Positions 7,739 through 16,853 of a stretch of 64,000 bases of DNA are shown here, piece by piece. The notes beneath the pieces were generated by a model that was given only the letters and a program-made list of their open reading frames with translations, did no database searches and was not told the origin of the DNA. The DNA comes from Pseudomonadota bacterium (GTDB lineage Bacteria > Pseudomonadota > Alphaproteobacteria > Acetobacterales > Acetobacteraceae). The position numbers were made by a program, and so were the translations under genes. The stretch is taken from contig JAJZNE010000008.1 in the NCBI GenBank assembly GCA_021847995.1, positions 1-64,000 of the forward strand, given 5' to 3'. The first letter of the stretch is position 1, and every line of letters starts with the position of its first letter.

Positions 7739-9058
7739 ATGCCGGACTGGCTGCCGCAGGAGACGATCCGCCGCAAGCGCGACGGCGGGACGCTGGACGC
7801 GGCCGAGATCGCCCGCCTGATCGCGGCCCTGGCCGACGGCACGCTGGCGGAGAGCCAGGCCGCCGCGTTCGCGATGGCGGTGTTCCTGCGCGGCATGGAC
7901 GCGGCCGAGACGGTGGCGCTCACCCGCGCCATGCGCGATTCCGGCACCGTGCTCGACTGGCGATCCTTCCGGGTCGGCGGGCCGGTGGTGGACAAGCACT
8001 CGACCGGCGGCATCGGCGACAAGGTCAGCCTGATCCTCGCCCCATTGCTGGCCGCCGCGGGGGCGTTCGTGCCGATGATCTCCGGCCGCGGCCTCGGTCA
8101 TACCGGGGGCACGCTCGACAAGCTCGCCGCCCTTCCCGGCTATCGCAGCGATGTCGATCCCGCCACCTTCGCCCGCGTTGTGCGCGACGTGGGCTGCGCG
8201 GTGATCGGCCAGACCGCCGACCTCGCCCCCGCCGACCGCCGGCTCTATGCCATCCGCGACGTGACCGCGACGGTGGAGAGCCTGCCCCTGATCACCGCCT
8301 CCATCCTGTCCAAGAAACTCGCCGAGGGGCTGGATGCGCTGGTGCTCGACGTGAAATGCGGCAGCGGGGCCTTCATGCCCGATCTTGCCACCGCGCGGGC
8401 GCTGGCGCGCTCGCTGGTCGAGGTGGCGCGCGGCGCGGGGCTGCCGGCGAGGGCGCTGATCACCGATATGAACCAGGCGCTCGGCCGCAGCATCGGCAAC
8501 GCACTCGAAGTGGCGGAGGCGATCGCCTTCCTGACCGGTGCCGCGCGCGATCCCCGGCTCGCCGAGGTGACGCTGGCGCTGGCGGCGGCGGCCCTGGTGC
8601 TGGCCGGCCTGGCACCCGACGCGCAGGCGGGACGCAGCCTTGCCGCCGCGCGGCTGGCGGATGGAACGGCAGCCGAACGCTTCGCCCGCATGGTCGCCGC
8701 CCTCGGCGGCCCGGCCGACGTCCTGGCGCGCCCGATGCTGCCGGCGGCACCCTGCGTGGTGCCGGCGTGGCCGGCACAGCCGGGGGTGGTGGCGGCGATC
8801 GACGGGCGGGCGCTCGGGCTGGCCGTGATCGCGCTCGGCGGCGGACGGGCGCGGGACGATCAGCCGATCGACCCGCGGGTCGGCCTCGATGCGATGGCAG
8901 GCGTGGGAGAGCCGGTGGATGCCGCGCGGCCGCTCTGCCTGATCCACGCTGCCGACCCCGCCGCCGCCGCGACGGCCGCGGCGCGGGTGCGGGCGGCCGT
9001 CACGGTGGCAGAAGGTTCACCCGCCCCTCCGCCGCCGGTGCGCGAATGGCTGGGATGA
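7739..9058 (+). CDS. deoA: Thymidine phosphorylase
   Basis: A 439-residue enzyme that splits thymidine with phosphate into thymine and 2-deoxyribose-1-phosphate. It matches the family throughout: an N-terminal helical domain (IRRKRDGGTL); the phosphate and substrate loop VDKHSTGGIGDKVSL; SGRGLGHTGGTLDKL; ITASILSKKLAEGLDALVLDVK; and a C-terminal barrel-sandwich part. ATG 7739 follows GGGAGG closely. The gene stands alone, without the deoCBD genes of enterobacterial clusters. Pyrimidine-nucleoside phosphorylase is the nearest alternative. Confidence 0.94.
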   Translation: MPDWLPQETIRRKRDGGTLDAAEIARLIAALADGTLAESQAAAFAMAVFLRGMDAAETVALTRAMRDSGTVLDWRSFRVGGPVVDKHSTGGIGDKVSLILAPLLAAAGAFVPMISGRGLGHTGGTLDKLAALPGYRSDVDPATFARVVRDVGCAVIGQTADLAPADRRLYAIRDVTATVESLPLITASILSKKLAEGLDALVLDVKCGSGAFMPDLATARALARSLVEVARGAGLPARALITDMNQALGRSIGNALEVAEAIAFLTGAARDPRLAEVTLALAAAALVLAGLAPDAQAGRSLAAARLADGTAAERFARMVAALGGPADVLARPMLPAAPCVVPAWPAQPGVVAAIDGRALGLAVIALGGGRARDDQPIDPRVGLDAMAGVGEPVDAARPLCLIHAADPAAAATAAARVRAAVTVAEGSPAPPPPVREWLG

Positions 9059-9176
9059 GCGGTCCTCACGGCGGCGTGTTGTAAGCGGGCCGCCCGCGTA
9101 CCGGTGCCGGCTCTCGACGGTGCCGTGGCGGCGCGGATAGGGTGGCGCGCGACAGCGGACGGAACGGGAGAGCGCG

Positions 9177-11408
9177 GTGGGCCGCGGAACGGTCAGGCGC
9201 CTGGCACGGCTTGTCGTCGCCAACCGGCTCGCCGCCGTGGCCATTGTCCTGTTCTGCGTCGCCGTGGTGGCGGCGACGGTGCTCAGCCTGCGCATCGACC
9301 GGCAGGCCCAGCTCGTCACCCGCTCGTGGGAGATCGAGCGGCAGCTCGCTTCCCTGCTGTCCATCCTGCAGGACGCCGAGACCGGGCAGCGCGGCTTCCT
9401 GCTGACCGGGCAGGACGCCGATCTCACCCCGTATCGCGCTGCCGCACCGTTGCTGCGGGCGACATTCGACCGGCTGACGGCGTTGTTGGCGGATGCGCCA
9501 CCCACCCGCAACTCCGTCGCCGCCCTGCGCCCGCTTGCCGATGCGAAGCTCGCCGAACTCGGGCAGACGCTCGACCTCTATCGCCATGGTCAGCAGGAAG
9601 CGGCGCTCGCCGCCGCGCGGGCCGGCAGCGGTGCGATGCTGACAGAGCGGCTGCGCCGGGAGATCGCTGCCATCAGCGCCGCCGAGGAGCGCCGTCTGGC
9701 GGCACGGCGGGCGGCCGCGGCGCGGATCCGCCAGCTCGTCACCGGTACGGTTCTGGCGACGGCGGTGCTGGCGCTGGCGCTGGCACTCGCCTGGGCACTG
9801 GGCGTGCGCCGCACCGCCCGGCAATTGCGGGCGAGCGCGAGCGCGCTGCGCACCGCCAATCGCCGGCTGCTGGCATCGGGGCGTGAGCTCGACCGCATCT
9901 TCCAGGTCTCCCGAGACATCATCGCCGTGATCGATCAGGAGGGCTGCTTCCGCCGGCTGAGCCCGGCGTGGGAGCGCGTCACCGGCCACACCATCGCCGA
10001 GGGGCAGGGGCGGAAGTTCATGGATTTCGTGCATCCCGACGACCGCGCCGCCACCGGCGCGGCCTTCGCCCGCGGCAGCACGCCCGAGGGAAGCAAGCGG
10101 CGGACGCCGAACGACTTCCTCAACCGCTACCGCCATGCCGACGGGTCCTGGCGGTGGATTTCCTGGCGCGGCGCGCCGGTGGCGGAGGACGGGCTGGTCT
10201 ACAGCATCGGCCGCGACGTGACCGCCGAGCGGCTGCGCGAGGAACAGCTTCGCCAGTCTCAGAAGATGGAGGTGGTCGGTCAGCTCACCGGCGGCATCGC
10301 GCATGATTTCAACAACATTCTGACCATCGTCGCCGGCAGCCTGGAATTGCTGCTGCGTGGCCTGCACGGCACGGACCCGAAGCTGCTGCGCCGGGCGGAA
10401 GCGGCGATGGAGGGGACGCGGCGCGCGACGGCACTGACCCAGCAATTGCTCGCCTTCTCCCGCCGCCAGCCGCTGGCGCCGGTCAGCGTCGATCTGAACC
10501 GGGCGGTGGAGGGGATGTCGGCGCTGCTCGGCCGGACGCTCGGGGCGCCGATCGCGATCCGTTCACGCCTCACCCCGGGGCTGTGGCCGACGCGGGTCGA
10601 TCCCAACCAGTTGGAGAATGCGATCCTGAATCTCGCGCTGAATGCCCGTGACGCCATGCCGGCAGGCGGGCGGCTCACCATCACGACCGGCAATGTCCGG
10701 CTGGACGAAGACCGCAGTGCCGCCGCCGGCGGGGTGCCGGCGGGCGACTACGTGATCCTTGCCGTGAGCGATACCGGCAGCGGCATGACGGCGGAGGCGA
10801 AGGCCCATGCGTTCGAGCCGTTCTTCACCACCAAGCCGATCGGGCAGGGCACCGGCCTCGGCCTGGCGCAGGTTTACGGCTTCGTGCGGCAGAGCGGCGG
10901 TCATGTCAGCCTGGACAGCACGCCGGGCGAAGGCACCACGGTGACGATCCATCTGCCGCGGCTGCGCGACGGTGCGACGCCGATCCTGCCTGCCGGCGCG
11001 CCACCCGCCGGCCTGCCCACCGCCGCCGGCGAGACGGTGCTGGTGGTGGAGGATGACGCCGGCGTGCGTGCCATCGCGGTGGAGGCGCTGGAGACGCTCG
11101 GTTATCGCGTGCTGGCTGCCGGCACGGGGGCGGAAGCGCTGTCGGTGCTTGAGGCCGCGCCGCGCATCGACCTGCTGTTCGCCGACATGGTGCTGGAGGG
11201 CGGGATGGACGGACCGGCGTTGGCGATGGCGTCGCGACGGAGGCTGCCCGGTCTGCCGGTGCTGTTCACCACCGGCCACGTCCCCGGCGGCGCCGTCCGG
11301 GACCGCGCGCCGGAGCTGGAGGCCGCGGTGATCGACAAGCCGTTCACCATCGCCGCCCTGGCGCGCCAGGTGCGCGAGGTGCTGGACCGGGCGCGCACCG
11401 CCGCCTGA
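9177..11408 (+). CDS. Membrane hybrid histidine kinase (CHASE3-PAS-HisKA-HATPase-REC)
   Basis: A 743-residue sensor kinase starting at GTG. In order: a membrane helix (about 18-40); a CHASE3 extracytoplasmic domain (about 41-180, with QDAETGQRGFLLTG); a second helix (about 188-208); a PAS domain (about 235-345); a dimerisation domain with the phospho-accepting His376 in GGIAHDFNN; an ATPase domain (NLALNARDAMP, DTGSGM, GTGLGLAQVYG); and a C-terminal receiver with acceptor Asp670 and the closing Lys in VIDKPF. The HDFNN-type kinases usually pass phosphate to their own receiver or a separate regulator. No output regulator is adjacent, so the target and signal are unknown. Confidence 0.93.
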   Translation: MGRGTVRRLARLVVANRLAAVAIVLFCVAVVAATVLSLRIDRQAQLVTRSWEIERQLASLLSILQDAETGQRGFLLTGQDADLTPYRAAAPLLRATFDRLTALLADAPPTRNSVAALRPLADAKLAELGQTLDLYRHGQQEAALAAARAGSGAMLTERLRREIAAISAAEERRLAARRAAAARIRQLVTGTVLATAVLALALALAWALGVRRTARQLRASASALRTANRRLLASGRELDRIFQVSRDIIAVIDQEGCFRRLSPAWERVTGHTIAEGQGRKFMDFVHPDDRAATGAAFARGSTPEGSKRRTPNDFLNRYRHADGSWRWISWRGAPVAEDGLVYSIGRDVTAERLREEQLRQSQKMEVVGQLTGGIAHDFNNILTIVAGSLELLLRGLHGTDPKLLRRAEAAMEGTRRATALTQQLLAFSRRQPLAPVSVDLNRAVEGMSALLGRTLGAPIAIRSRLTPGLWPTRVDPNQLENAILNLALNARDAMPAGGRLTITTGNVRLDEDRSAAAGGVPAGDYVILAVSDTGSGMTAEAKAHAFEPFFTTKPIGQGTGLGLAQVYGFVRQSGGHVSLDSTPGEGTTVTIHLPRLRDGATPILPAGAPPAGLPTAAGETVLVVEDDAGVRAIAVEALETLGYRVLAAGTGAEALSVLEAAPRIDLLFADMVLEGGMDGPALAMASRRRLPGLPVLFTTGHVPGGAVRDRAPELEAAVIDKPFTIAALARQVREVLDRARTAA

Positions 11409-11485
11409 GCGGCGCCACCCGCCAACCCGGCGCGCAGGCCAGGTCAGCGAAGGGCGGAAAGAGTCGGTCATTCGGTGACCTGATA

Positions 11486-12211
11486 TCAGTCCTCCTCCGG
11501 CGTGCCGAGATAGGCGGCGATCACGCGCGGGTCGCGGGCCACCGCCTCCGGCGGGCCTTCGGCGATCTTGCTGCCGGCGTCGAGCACGAAAATGCGGTCG
11601 GAAATGCGCATCACCATCGCCATGTCGTGCTCGACCAGCAGGACGGCGACGCCGCGGCGATGGATTTCGCGCAACAGCGCGATGATCTCCTCGGTCTCGC
11701 TGCGGTTGAGGCCGGCGCACGGCTCATCGGCCAGCAGCAGCATGGGCCGGGCGGCAATCGCGCGCGCCAGTTCCAGCCGGCGCAGATGACCGAGCGGAAG
11801 ATTGGCCGCCGGCTGGTCGGCGCGCGCGGCAAGCCCGGCGAGGGTCAGCGCATCCCGCGTCACCGCGGCCACGTCGCGTCGGCCGAGGCTGCCGAACAGG
11901 GCGCCGACCCGCACGTTCTCCGCCACTGTCAGGCCGGGGAAGGGGCGGGCGATCTGAAAGGCGCGCGCGATGCCGCGCCGGGCGATGCGCAAAGGGCCGA
12001 TCCCGTCAATGCGTTCGCCGCGCAGCGCGATGGTGCCGGCGCCGGGCCGGAAGAAGCCGCTGACGAGGTTGAACAGGGTCGATTTGCCGGCGCCGTTCGG
12101 GCCGATCAGGCTGCTGATGCTTCCTTCCGGCACATCGAGCGACACGTCGTCGAGCGCCGCCACGCCGCGGAAATGCCGGCTCACCCGTTCGATGCGCAGC
12201 AGCGGCATCAT
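11486..12211 (-). CDS. livG: Branched-chain amino acid-type ABC transporter ATPase (LivG)
   Basis: A 241-residue ATPase with Walker A GPNGAGKST, the liv-type signature LPLGHLRRLELARA, Walker B LLLADEP, and the switch His in LLVEHDM. It energises import through the LivH/LivM channel. ATG 12211 overlaps the livM stop, so the two are translationally coupled. The operon order is livH-livM-livG. The second ATPase (livF) and the binding protein (livK) are missing from this locus, so substrate assignment rests on family only; related systems carry urea, amides or aromatic acids. Confidence 0.9.
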   Translation of the reverse strand: MMPLLRIERVSRHFRGVAALDDVSLDVPEGSISSLIGPNGAGKSTLFNLVSGFFRPGAGTIALRGERIDGIGPLRIARRGIARAFQIARPFPGLTVAENVRVGALFGSLGRRDVAAVTRDALTLAGLAARADQPAANLPLGHLRRLELARAIAARPMLLLADEPCAGLNRSETEEIIALLREIHRRGVAVLLVEHDMAMVMRISDRIFVLDAGSKIAEGPPEAVARDPRVIAAYLGTPEED

Positions 12212-13179
12212 GCCGCCGGAACCTGCCGGCGCCGCGCCAGCAGACCGACCAGACCCGCCGGCGCGGCCAGCACCAGCAGCACCAGCAGCGCGCCGGTCAG
12301 GAACATGTGGATGCCGAGCAACTGGCCCAGCACCACCTGCGTCACCACCGTCATCAGCGCCGCGCCGACGATCGGCCCGATCAGCGTCCCGATGCCGCCG
12401 AGCAGGCAATAGACGATCATGTCGAGGCTGATGTCGGTGCGATAGACCGATTCGGTCGTGATGTAGCCGAGGCTGTGGGCATAGACCGCGCCGAGCAGAC
12501 CGGTGAGCGCCGCACTCAGCACGAACATCGCGATCTTGTAGCGTTCCGTCGGTACGCCGAGCATGCGTGCGGTATCCTCATCCTCGCGCAGACTGACCAG
12601 ACCCTGCCCGAGCCGGCTGATGCGTACCGCAAAGGCGATGGCGAGGATGGCGAACAGGAGTACCAGGAACAGCCGGTAATACAGCACGTGCTGCGCGACC
12701 CCCGGCAGTACCACGCGCGGCAGCACGATGCCGAGCGCACCCTTGATCGCATCGACGTTGCTGGTGAGTTCGGCGAGCACCTGCGCCACGGCGAGCATGG
12801 CAACGGCGAAATAGATGCCGCGCAGCCGCAGGATCGGCCAGGCGAGCAGGCCGGACAGCAGCGTACAGGCAAGCGCCGCCGCCGCCGCGCCGACGGCAAG
12901 CGACAGCGTGGCCGGATGCAGGTGCAGCGCACCTTCCAGCAGTGCGGCGGTGAACGCGCCGAGGCCGACAAAGGCGGTGTGACCGAAGCTCCAGTATCCA
13001 GCGAAACCGCCGAGCAGCGTCCAGGACAGCGACAATGCCGCCGAGAACAGGAACAGCGTGCCGACGCGCAGATAGAACGGCGGCAGCAGCGCCGGCGCAA
13101 ACGCCAGCACGACGAAGCCGAGCAGGCTCGCGGCGATCCAGCCGCGATGGCGGCGTATCCCCTCCTGCCACAGGCTCAT
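12208..13179 (-). CDS. livM: Branched-chain amino acid-type ABC permease (LivM)
   Basis: A 323-residue permease with about eight to ten hydrophobic segments and the family motifs GYWSFGHTAFVGLGAF near the N-terminal third and LREDEDTARMLGV plus GGIGTLIGPIVGA towards the end. ATG 13179 overlaps the livH stop by four bases (ATGA). It pairs with LivH to form the membrane channel of a periplasmic-binding-protein-dependent importer. Confidence 0.92.
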   Translation of the reverse strand: MSLWQEGIRRHRGWIAASLLGFVVLAFAPALLPPFYLRVGTLFLFSAALSLSWTLLGGFAGYWSFGHTAFVGLGAFTAALLEGALHLHPATLSLAVGAAAAALACTLLSGLLAWPILRLRGIYFAVAMLAVAQVLAELTSNVDAIKGALGIVLPRVVLPGVAQHVLYYRLFLVLLFAILAIAFAVRISRLGQGLVSLREDEDTARMLGVPTERYKIAMFVLSAALTGLLGAVYAHSLGYITTESVYRTDISLDMIVYCLLGGIGTLIGPIVGAALMTVVTQVVLGQLLGIHMFLTGALLVLLVLAAPAGLVGLLARRRQVPAA

Positions 13180-14051
13180 GCGCGGGCGCGCCACGCGTTG
13201 CCGAGCAGCCCGGCCGGCCGGATCAGCAGCATCGCGACCAGCACCAGGAACATCATCGCATTGGGAAAGGCAGGCCCGATCAGCCTTGCGGCGAAGGCGC
13301 CGATCAGGCCGAGCAGCAGCCCGCCGACCAGCGCGCCGGCCGGGCTGCCGACCCCGCCGAGCGTCACCACGACAAAGGCGTTCATCGTCCACAGACCGTC
13401 ATCGGATGGTGAGAACGGCAGCACCAGTCCGATGATCGCGCCGGACGCGCCGGCGAAGGCCGCGGAGACGCCGAACGTCAGCGCATAGACGTGGCGGACA
13501 TCGATGCCGCACAGCCGCGCTGCAACCTCCTCCTGCGCGGTGGCGCGCATCACCCGCCCGATGCGCGTGACGTTCAGGATCAGCGCGAGCGCCAGCAGCA
13601 GCAGCATGCTCAGCGCCAGGGCAGCGACCCGCACCAGGTCGAGCGTGAGTCCGGCGAGGCGGACATGCGCGAAGGCATAGGAAGGCGCGATGCTTTTGAA
13701 GTCCGGGGAGAAGACGAGCACCAGCAGGTTGCGCAGCATCAGCGCCGCGCCGAAGGTGACCAGCATGGAGGCGAGCAGCGATGCCCGCTCCACGGCAAAG
13801 CGGATCAGGCCGCGCTGATAGAGGTAGCCGAAGCCGAACATCGCCGCCATCACCGGCACGATCGCCAGCAGCGGATCGAGGCCGATGGCGTGCCACAGCA
13901 GCCAGGCAAGGTAGGCGCCGATCAGCACCATCACCCCGTGGCTGAGATTGACCACCGACATGACGCCGAAAATGAGCGAGAAGCCGACCGCGGCAAGCGC
14001 GTAAAGTCCGCCCAGCACCAGTCCGTCGGCGATCGTCTGCAGCGTCAGCAT
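13176..14051 (-). CDS. livH: Branched-chain amino acid-type ABC permease (LivH)
   Basis: A 291-residue permease opening with QTIADGLVLGGLYALAAVGFSL, a typical LivH start, and containing FGVMSVVNLSHG and the late VVVTLGGVGSPAGALVGG loop that contacts the ATPase. It is the first gene of the livHMG operon, and the 217 bp upstream would hold the promoter. The genes overlap by four bases at both junctions. Confidence 0.92.
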   Translation of the reverse strand: MLTLQTIADGLVLGGLYALAAVGFSLIFGVMSVVNLSHGVMVLIGAYLAWLLWHAIGLDPLLAIVPVMAAMFGFGYLYQRGLIRFAVERASLLASMLVTFGAALMLRNLLVLVFSPDFKSIAPSYAFAHVRLAGLTLDLVRVAALALSMLLLLALALILNVTRIGRVMRATAQEEVAARLCGIDVRHVYALTFGVSAAFAGASGAIIGLVLPFSPSDDGLWTMNAFVVVTLGGVGSPAGALVGGLLLGLIGAFAARLIGPAFPNAMMFLVLVAMLLIRPAGLLGNAWRARA

Positions 14052-14268
14052 GGCGCACTGAGCTGGCGCCGGATGCCAGGCCGCCGCCGATACGATTCGC
14101 CTGCCATGACCAGCGGCCCCGAGTCCCCGGCGTTAGTTTCCGCGATGATGGGTCAGCCGGCCGACGCCTGTCAACGCGGCGCGCGGCGCTTCCGGCGCCG
14201 CTGCCGCTGCGGTATCATCGCATCCGGGGCGCGCGCGGTGTTCGGCGGCAACCGAAAGGACACGCGGC

Positions 14269-14985
14269 ATGGCAGGATCGGCACCGGGTATCGTCATCAC
14301 GGGCGCCGCCGGCGATCTCGGCCGGGCGCTCGTCGCCAGGTTTCTCGGCGATGGCTGGAGCGTGTTCGGTGCCGACGTCGCACCGCTGGCGCCGGCAGCG
14401 GGGCTGGTTGGGGTGCCGCTCGATGTCACCGACCGTGCCGCCGTGTTCGCCCTGGCGGCGCGGGCTGAACGGGAATCGCGGCTGGCGGCCTGGATCAACG
14501 CGGCCGGCGTGTTCGCGGCCGGGCCGGTCGCGACGGCGGATGAGGCAGCCTGGCACCGCATCATCGCCATCAACCTGACCGGCACCTTCCACGGCTGCGC
14601 CGCTTCCCTGCCGGCGCTGGCGCGCAGCGGCGGCGGGCGGATCGTCAATGTCGGGTCGATCTCCGGTCAGGTCGGCGGCACCGGCGTGCATCCGGCCTAT
14701 GGCGCCTCCAAGGCCGGCGTGCATGCGCTGACCAAGACCTATGCGCTGGAAGGTGCGCGGCACGGTGTGCTGTGCAACGCGGTCGCGCCCGGCCTGCTGG
14801 AGGGACGCATGGGCGAGACCTTCGCGCCCGACCGACGCGCCCGCCTCGCGCAGGCGAATCCGCTGCGCCGACTGGGGCGGATCGCGGAGGTGGCAGAGGT
14901 GATCCGCTTCCTGGTCGATCCCGCCAGCTCCTACCTCAACGGTGTCGTTCTGCCGGTGAACGGCGGGGCCTATATGCCGGGATGA
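14269..14985 (+). CDS. Short-chain dehydrogenase/reductase, substrate unknown
   Basis: A 238-residue classical SDR with the cofactor motif TGAAGDLG (11-18), NAAG at 77-80, and catalytic Ser130, Tyr144 and Lys148. The C-terminal end (VLPVNGGAYMPG) is of the 3-oxoacyl reductase/polyol dehydrogenase style. Asp36 (FGADV) suggests NAD(H) preference. ATG 14269 follows AAAGGA. It lies divergent from the livHMG operon with no pathway partner, so the substrate cannot be named. Confidence 0.82.
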   Translation: MAGSAPGIVITGAAGDLGRALVARFLGDGWSVFGADVAPLAPAAGLVGVPLDVTDRAAVFALAARAERESRLAAWINAAGVFAAGPVATADEAAWHRIIAINLTGTFHGCAASLPALARSGGGRIVNVGSISGQVGGTGVHPAYGASKAGVHALTKTYALEGARHGVLCNAVAPGLLEGRMGETFAPDRRARLAQANPLRRLGRIAEVAEVIRFLVDPASSYLNGVVLPVNGGAYMPG

Positions 14986-15014
14986 AGCGGGCGGACGCAC
15001 AGCAGCGTAACCGT

Positions 15015-15170
15015 GTGCGACCGGCGCAGCGGCGCATCCGTCGAAAGCGCGACGAACCAGCGGAACGGCATGTTGCAGGCCATCTGCTCCATCGGCTGCC
15101 GCGCCGAGCGCACCGAGAAGACCGCCAGCGGCAGCAGCGTCCGCAGCAGCTTCTCCGGCGCATCCGACGC
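15015..15170 (-). pseudogene. IS5-family transposase remnant (N-terminal fragment)
   Basis: On the minus strand one frame reads PEKLLRTLLPLAVFSVRSAR and then MEQMACNMPFRWFVALSTDAP (two adjoining pieces). This is the well-known N-terminal block of IS5-type transposases (family pattern LLRALLLQALYSVRSERQLMEQ...FRWFVGLSMDAP). Both ends run out of homology, there is no catalytic region and no clear terminal repeat, so this is a decayed scrap. The rest of the gene-free stretch 14986-15315 shows nothing else I can recognise. Confidence 0.75.
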
Positions 15171-15315
15171 TCCGCCAACTCCGCTCAGCGCAGCCAATCA
15201 GGTCAGTCCCGGTGCAGGCAAGCCGCCGCCTTTTGCAGCCTGCGAGCGGCGTCTCGCAGCGGGGCGATGATCGGTTGTGCGACGCGATCACGATGTTGAT
15301 CGCGCGTGCGGACGG

Positions 15316-15549
15316 CTATGCCCGGGGCGCTGCGCCGTCGGGGGCCGGTGGCGCGCTGCGCGGCGCGGCCGGCGGCATCGGCTTCCAGCCGGCGATGGTG
15401 CGCGCCCACATCCGCGCCTCGGCGTTATCGACAATGCCCTGGAACCGCCGCCGCAGTTCGACCGCCGCCGAGAATTCGCCGTCCCGCTCGAAAGCGGCGC
15501 GGATCGCGGCGGCATCTGCCTCGGTCACGACGAACATGGCTTTAATCAT
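15316..15549 (-). CDS. Small conserved hypothetical protein
   Basis: A 77-residue protein beginning MIKAMFVVTEADAAAIRAAF and containing ELRRRFQGIVDNAEAR and WARTIAGWKP. I recall this pattern as a short conserved protein in many alphaproteobacteria, often beside mobile or accessory genes, with no known role. The body is an alpha-helical 60-residue unit followed by a proline-rich tail. ATG 15549 gives the natural N-terminus; an upstream extension adds only unrelated residues. It lies next to the transposase remnant, which fits an accessory origin. Confidence 0.7.
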   Translation of the reverse strand: MIKAMFVVTEADAAAIRAAFERDGEFSAAVELRRRFQGIVDNAEARMWARTIAGWKPMPPAAPRSAPPAPDGAAPRA

Positions 15550-15625
15550 GGGGCAGCCGCGCCGCGCTGGCAAGTGCTTCGCTGCCTCGATGCGCCAGCC
15601 GTGGCGGTGGAAGACGGGGGCGGCT

Positions 15626-16282
15626 TCAGGGCTCGATGCCGAGCTCGTTGGTCACCTGCGATACGCCGGGCGCAGCCCACGCGGCCTGTTCCGCCGCCAT
15701 CCGCTCCCACCAGCTTCTGATCCGGCCACGCAGCGTCACATGGCCGCCGACCACCTCGACCCGCACACCCTCCGCCTCGAGTGCCGCAGTCCGTTCCAGC
15801 GCGGATTCGATCTTCTGCCGTACGACGTCGGCGTCAGCCGCGATCGGTAAGAGCCGGATCAGGTTCACCACCCGGCGCACGCCGCCGAGCCGGCGCATAT
15901 CCGCCTCGGCCGCGGCACGCTGAAACTGGAACGCCACCTCGCCGGAGAGGGTGACGATGCCATGCTCCACCTTTACCCGGATGCGATCCTCAGGCACCTC
16001 GATGTCCCAGGCCAGCAGTCGCACGGCGCGGTCGGCGATTTCATCGTCGGCGTGTTTCGGCCGCTGCGGCAGCCGGACTTCGATCTCCTCGGCAATCGCG
16101 CGCACGCCTCGCACGCGGCCGGCAGCACGTTCGGCTGCCGCCCTGGCGGCAAAGCTGTTCACGAAACCGCTAAGCGTGACGACGCCGCTCCTTGCCGTCA
16201 CGCCGATATGTGCGGCATCGACACTGGGCTCGAACGCCAGCTCCGCCTCGACATTCGCCTGCAATGTCCGATCATCGTCCAT
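15626..16282 (-). CDS. Three-BON-domain protein, likely stress-related
   Basis: A 218-residue protein made of three consecutive BON domains of about 65-70 residues each, recognisable from the repeated pattern VTLSGFVNS, VTLSGEVAF and VTLRGRIRS. BON domains bind phospholipid or other hydrophobic surfaces, as in OsmY. No signal peptide is visible, so it is probably cytoplasmic or peripheral to the membrane. ATG 16282 follows a GAGGGA site. It is transcribed away from the host-attachment gene, with about 105 bp shared between them; both families are typical general-stress genes, which suggests common control. Confidence 0.87.
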   Translation of the reverse strand: MDDDRTLQANVEAELAFEPSVDAAHIGVTARSGVVTLSGFVNSFAARAAAERAAGRVRGVRAIAEEIEVRLPQRPKHADDEIADRAVRLLAWDIEVPEDRIRVKVEHGIVTLSGEVAFQFQRAAAEADMRRLGGVRRVVNLIRLLPIAADADVVRQKIESALERTAALEAEGVRVEVVGGHVTLRGRIRSWWERMAAEQAAWAAPGVSQVTNELGIEP

Positions 16283-16388
16283 CTCCGTCCCTCCCCGGAC
16301 AGGAAACGTGGCGATCTTGGCACGTACCGCCGTCACGGCGTTGACGCAGGTCAAGGTGTTGCGCCGGCGCCGGCCTTACCATCCACAT

Positions 16389-16853
16389 ATGACAAGACAT
16401 CCCGGCCTGTTGATCGTAATTGCCGACGGGGCGCATGCCCGCTTCGTGCGCGTTGCGGCGGACGGTGGGCTGCACACCGCCTCGTCGGTCGATTCAGCTG
16501 TTGCGCAGAAACGCGCCTCCGATCTCATCAGTGACCGTCCCGGCGCGGCCTTTCACAGCAATGCCAGCGCCCATCACGCGCTGTCGCCGCGCAGCGATCC
16601 GCATGCGGTTGCCGAGCAGGCCTTCGCCCGCCTGGTCGCCGCCGAGATCGGGGCGGCGTGTGACCAAAAGGCCTTCGACGAACTGCTGCTGGCGGCACCG
16701 CCGCGCCTCCTCAACGTCATCCGCGACAGGCTTGGCGCCGCGTGTGCAGCCAGGCTTGTCGGCACTCTGGGCAAGGATCTGACGAAGACGCCCGACGACG
16801 CGCTGCGGCCCCATCTGCGGCACTGGCTGGACGCACCGCCGCGCGCTGGTTGA
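16389..16853 (+). CDS. Host attachment-family protein (baeRF-like)
   Basis: A 154-residue protein of the family annotated as required for attachment to host cells. Visible hallmarks are the N-terminal strand LLIVIADGAHARFVRV, the central RSDPHAVAEQAFARLVA helix, the segment FDELLLAAPPRLLNVIR, and the C-terminal GTLGKDLTKTPDDALRPHL. The family shares a fold with release-factor-1-like (baeRF) domains, and the attachment name comes from one Agrobacterium study, so the cellular role is open. It is divergent from the BON-domain gene. Confidence 0.87.
   Translation: MTRHPGLLIVIADGAHARFVRVAADGGLHTASSVDSAVAQKRASDLISDRPGAAFHSNASAHHALSPRSDPHAVAEQAFARLVAAEIGAACDQKAFDELLLAAPPRLLNVIRDRLGAACAARLVGTLGKDLTKTPDDALRPHLRHWLDAPPRAG

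Noticed and set aside
14157-14172. 16 bp exact repeat of 27221-27236 (CCGGCCGACGCCTGTC)
   Set aside because: Only the second copy forms a hairpin; a short GC-rich match between two places in 64 kb is not strong evidence for a mobile or regulatory element.
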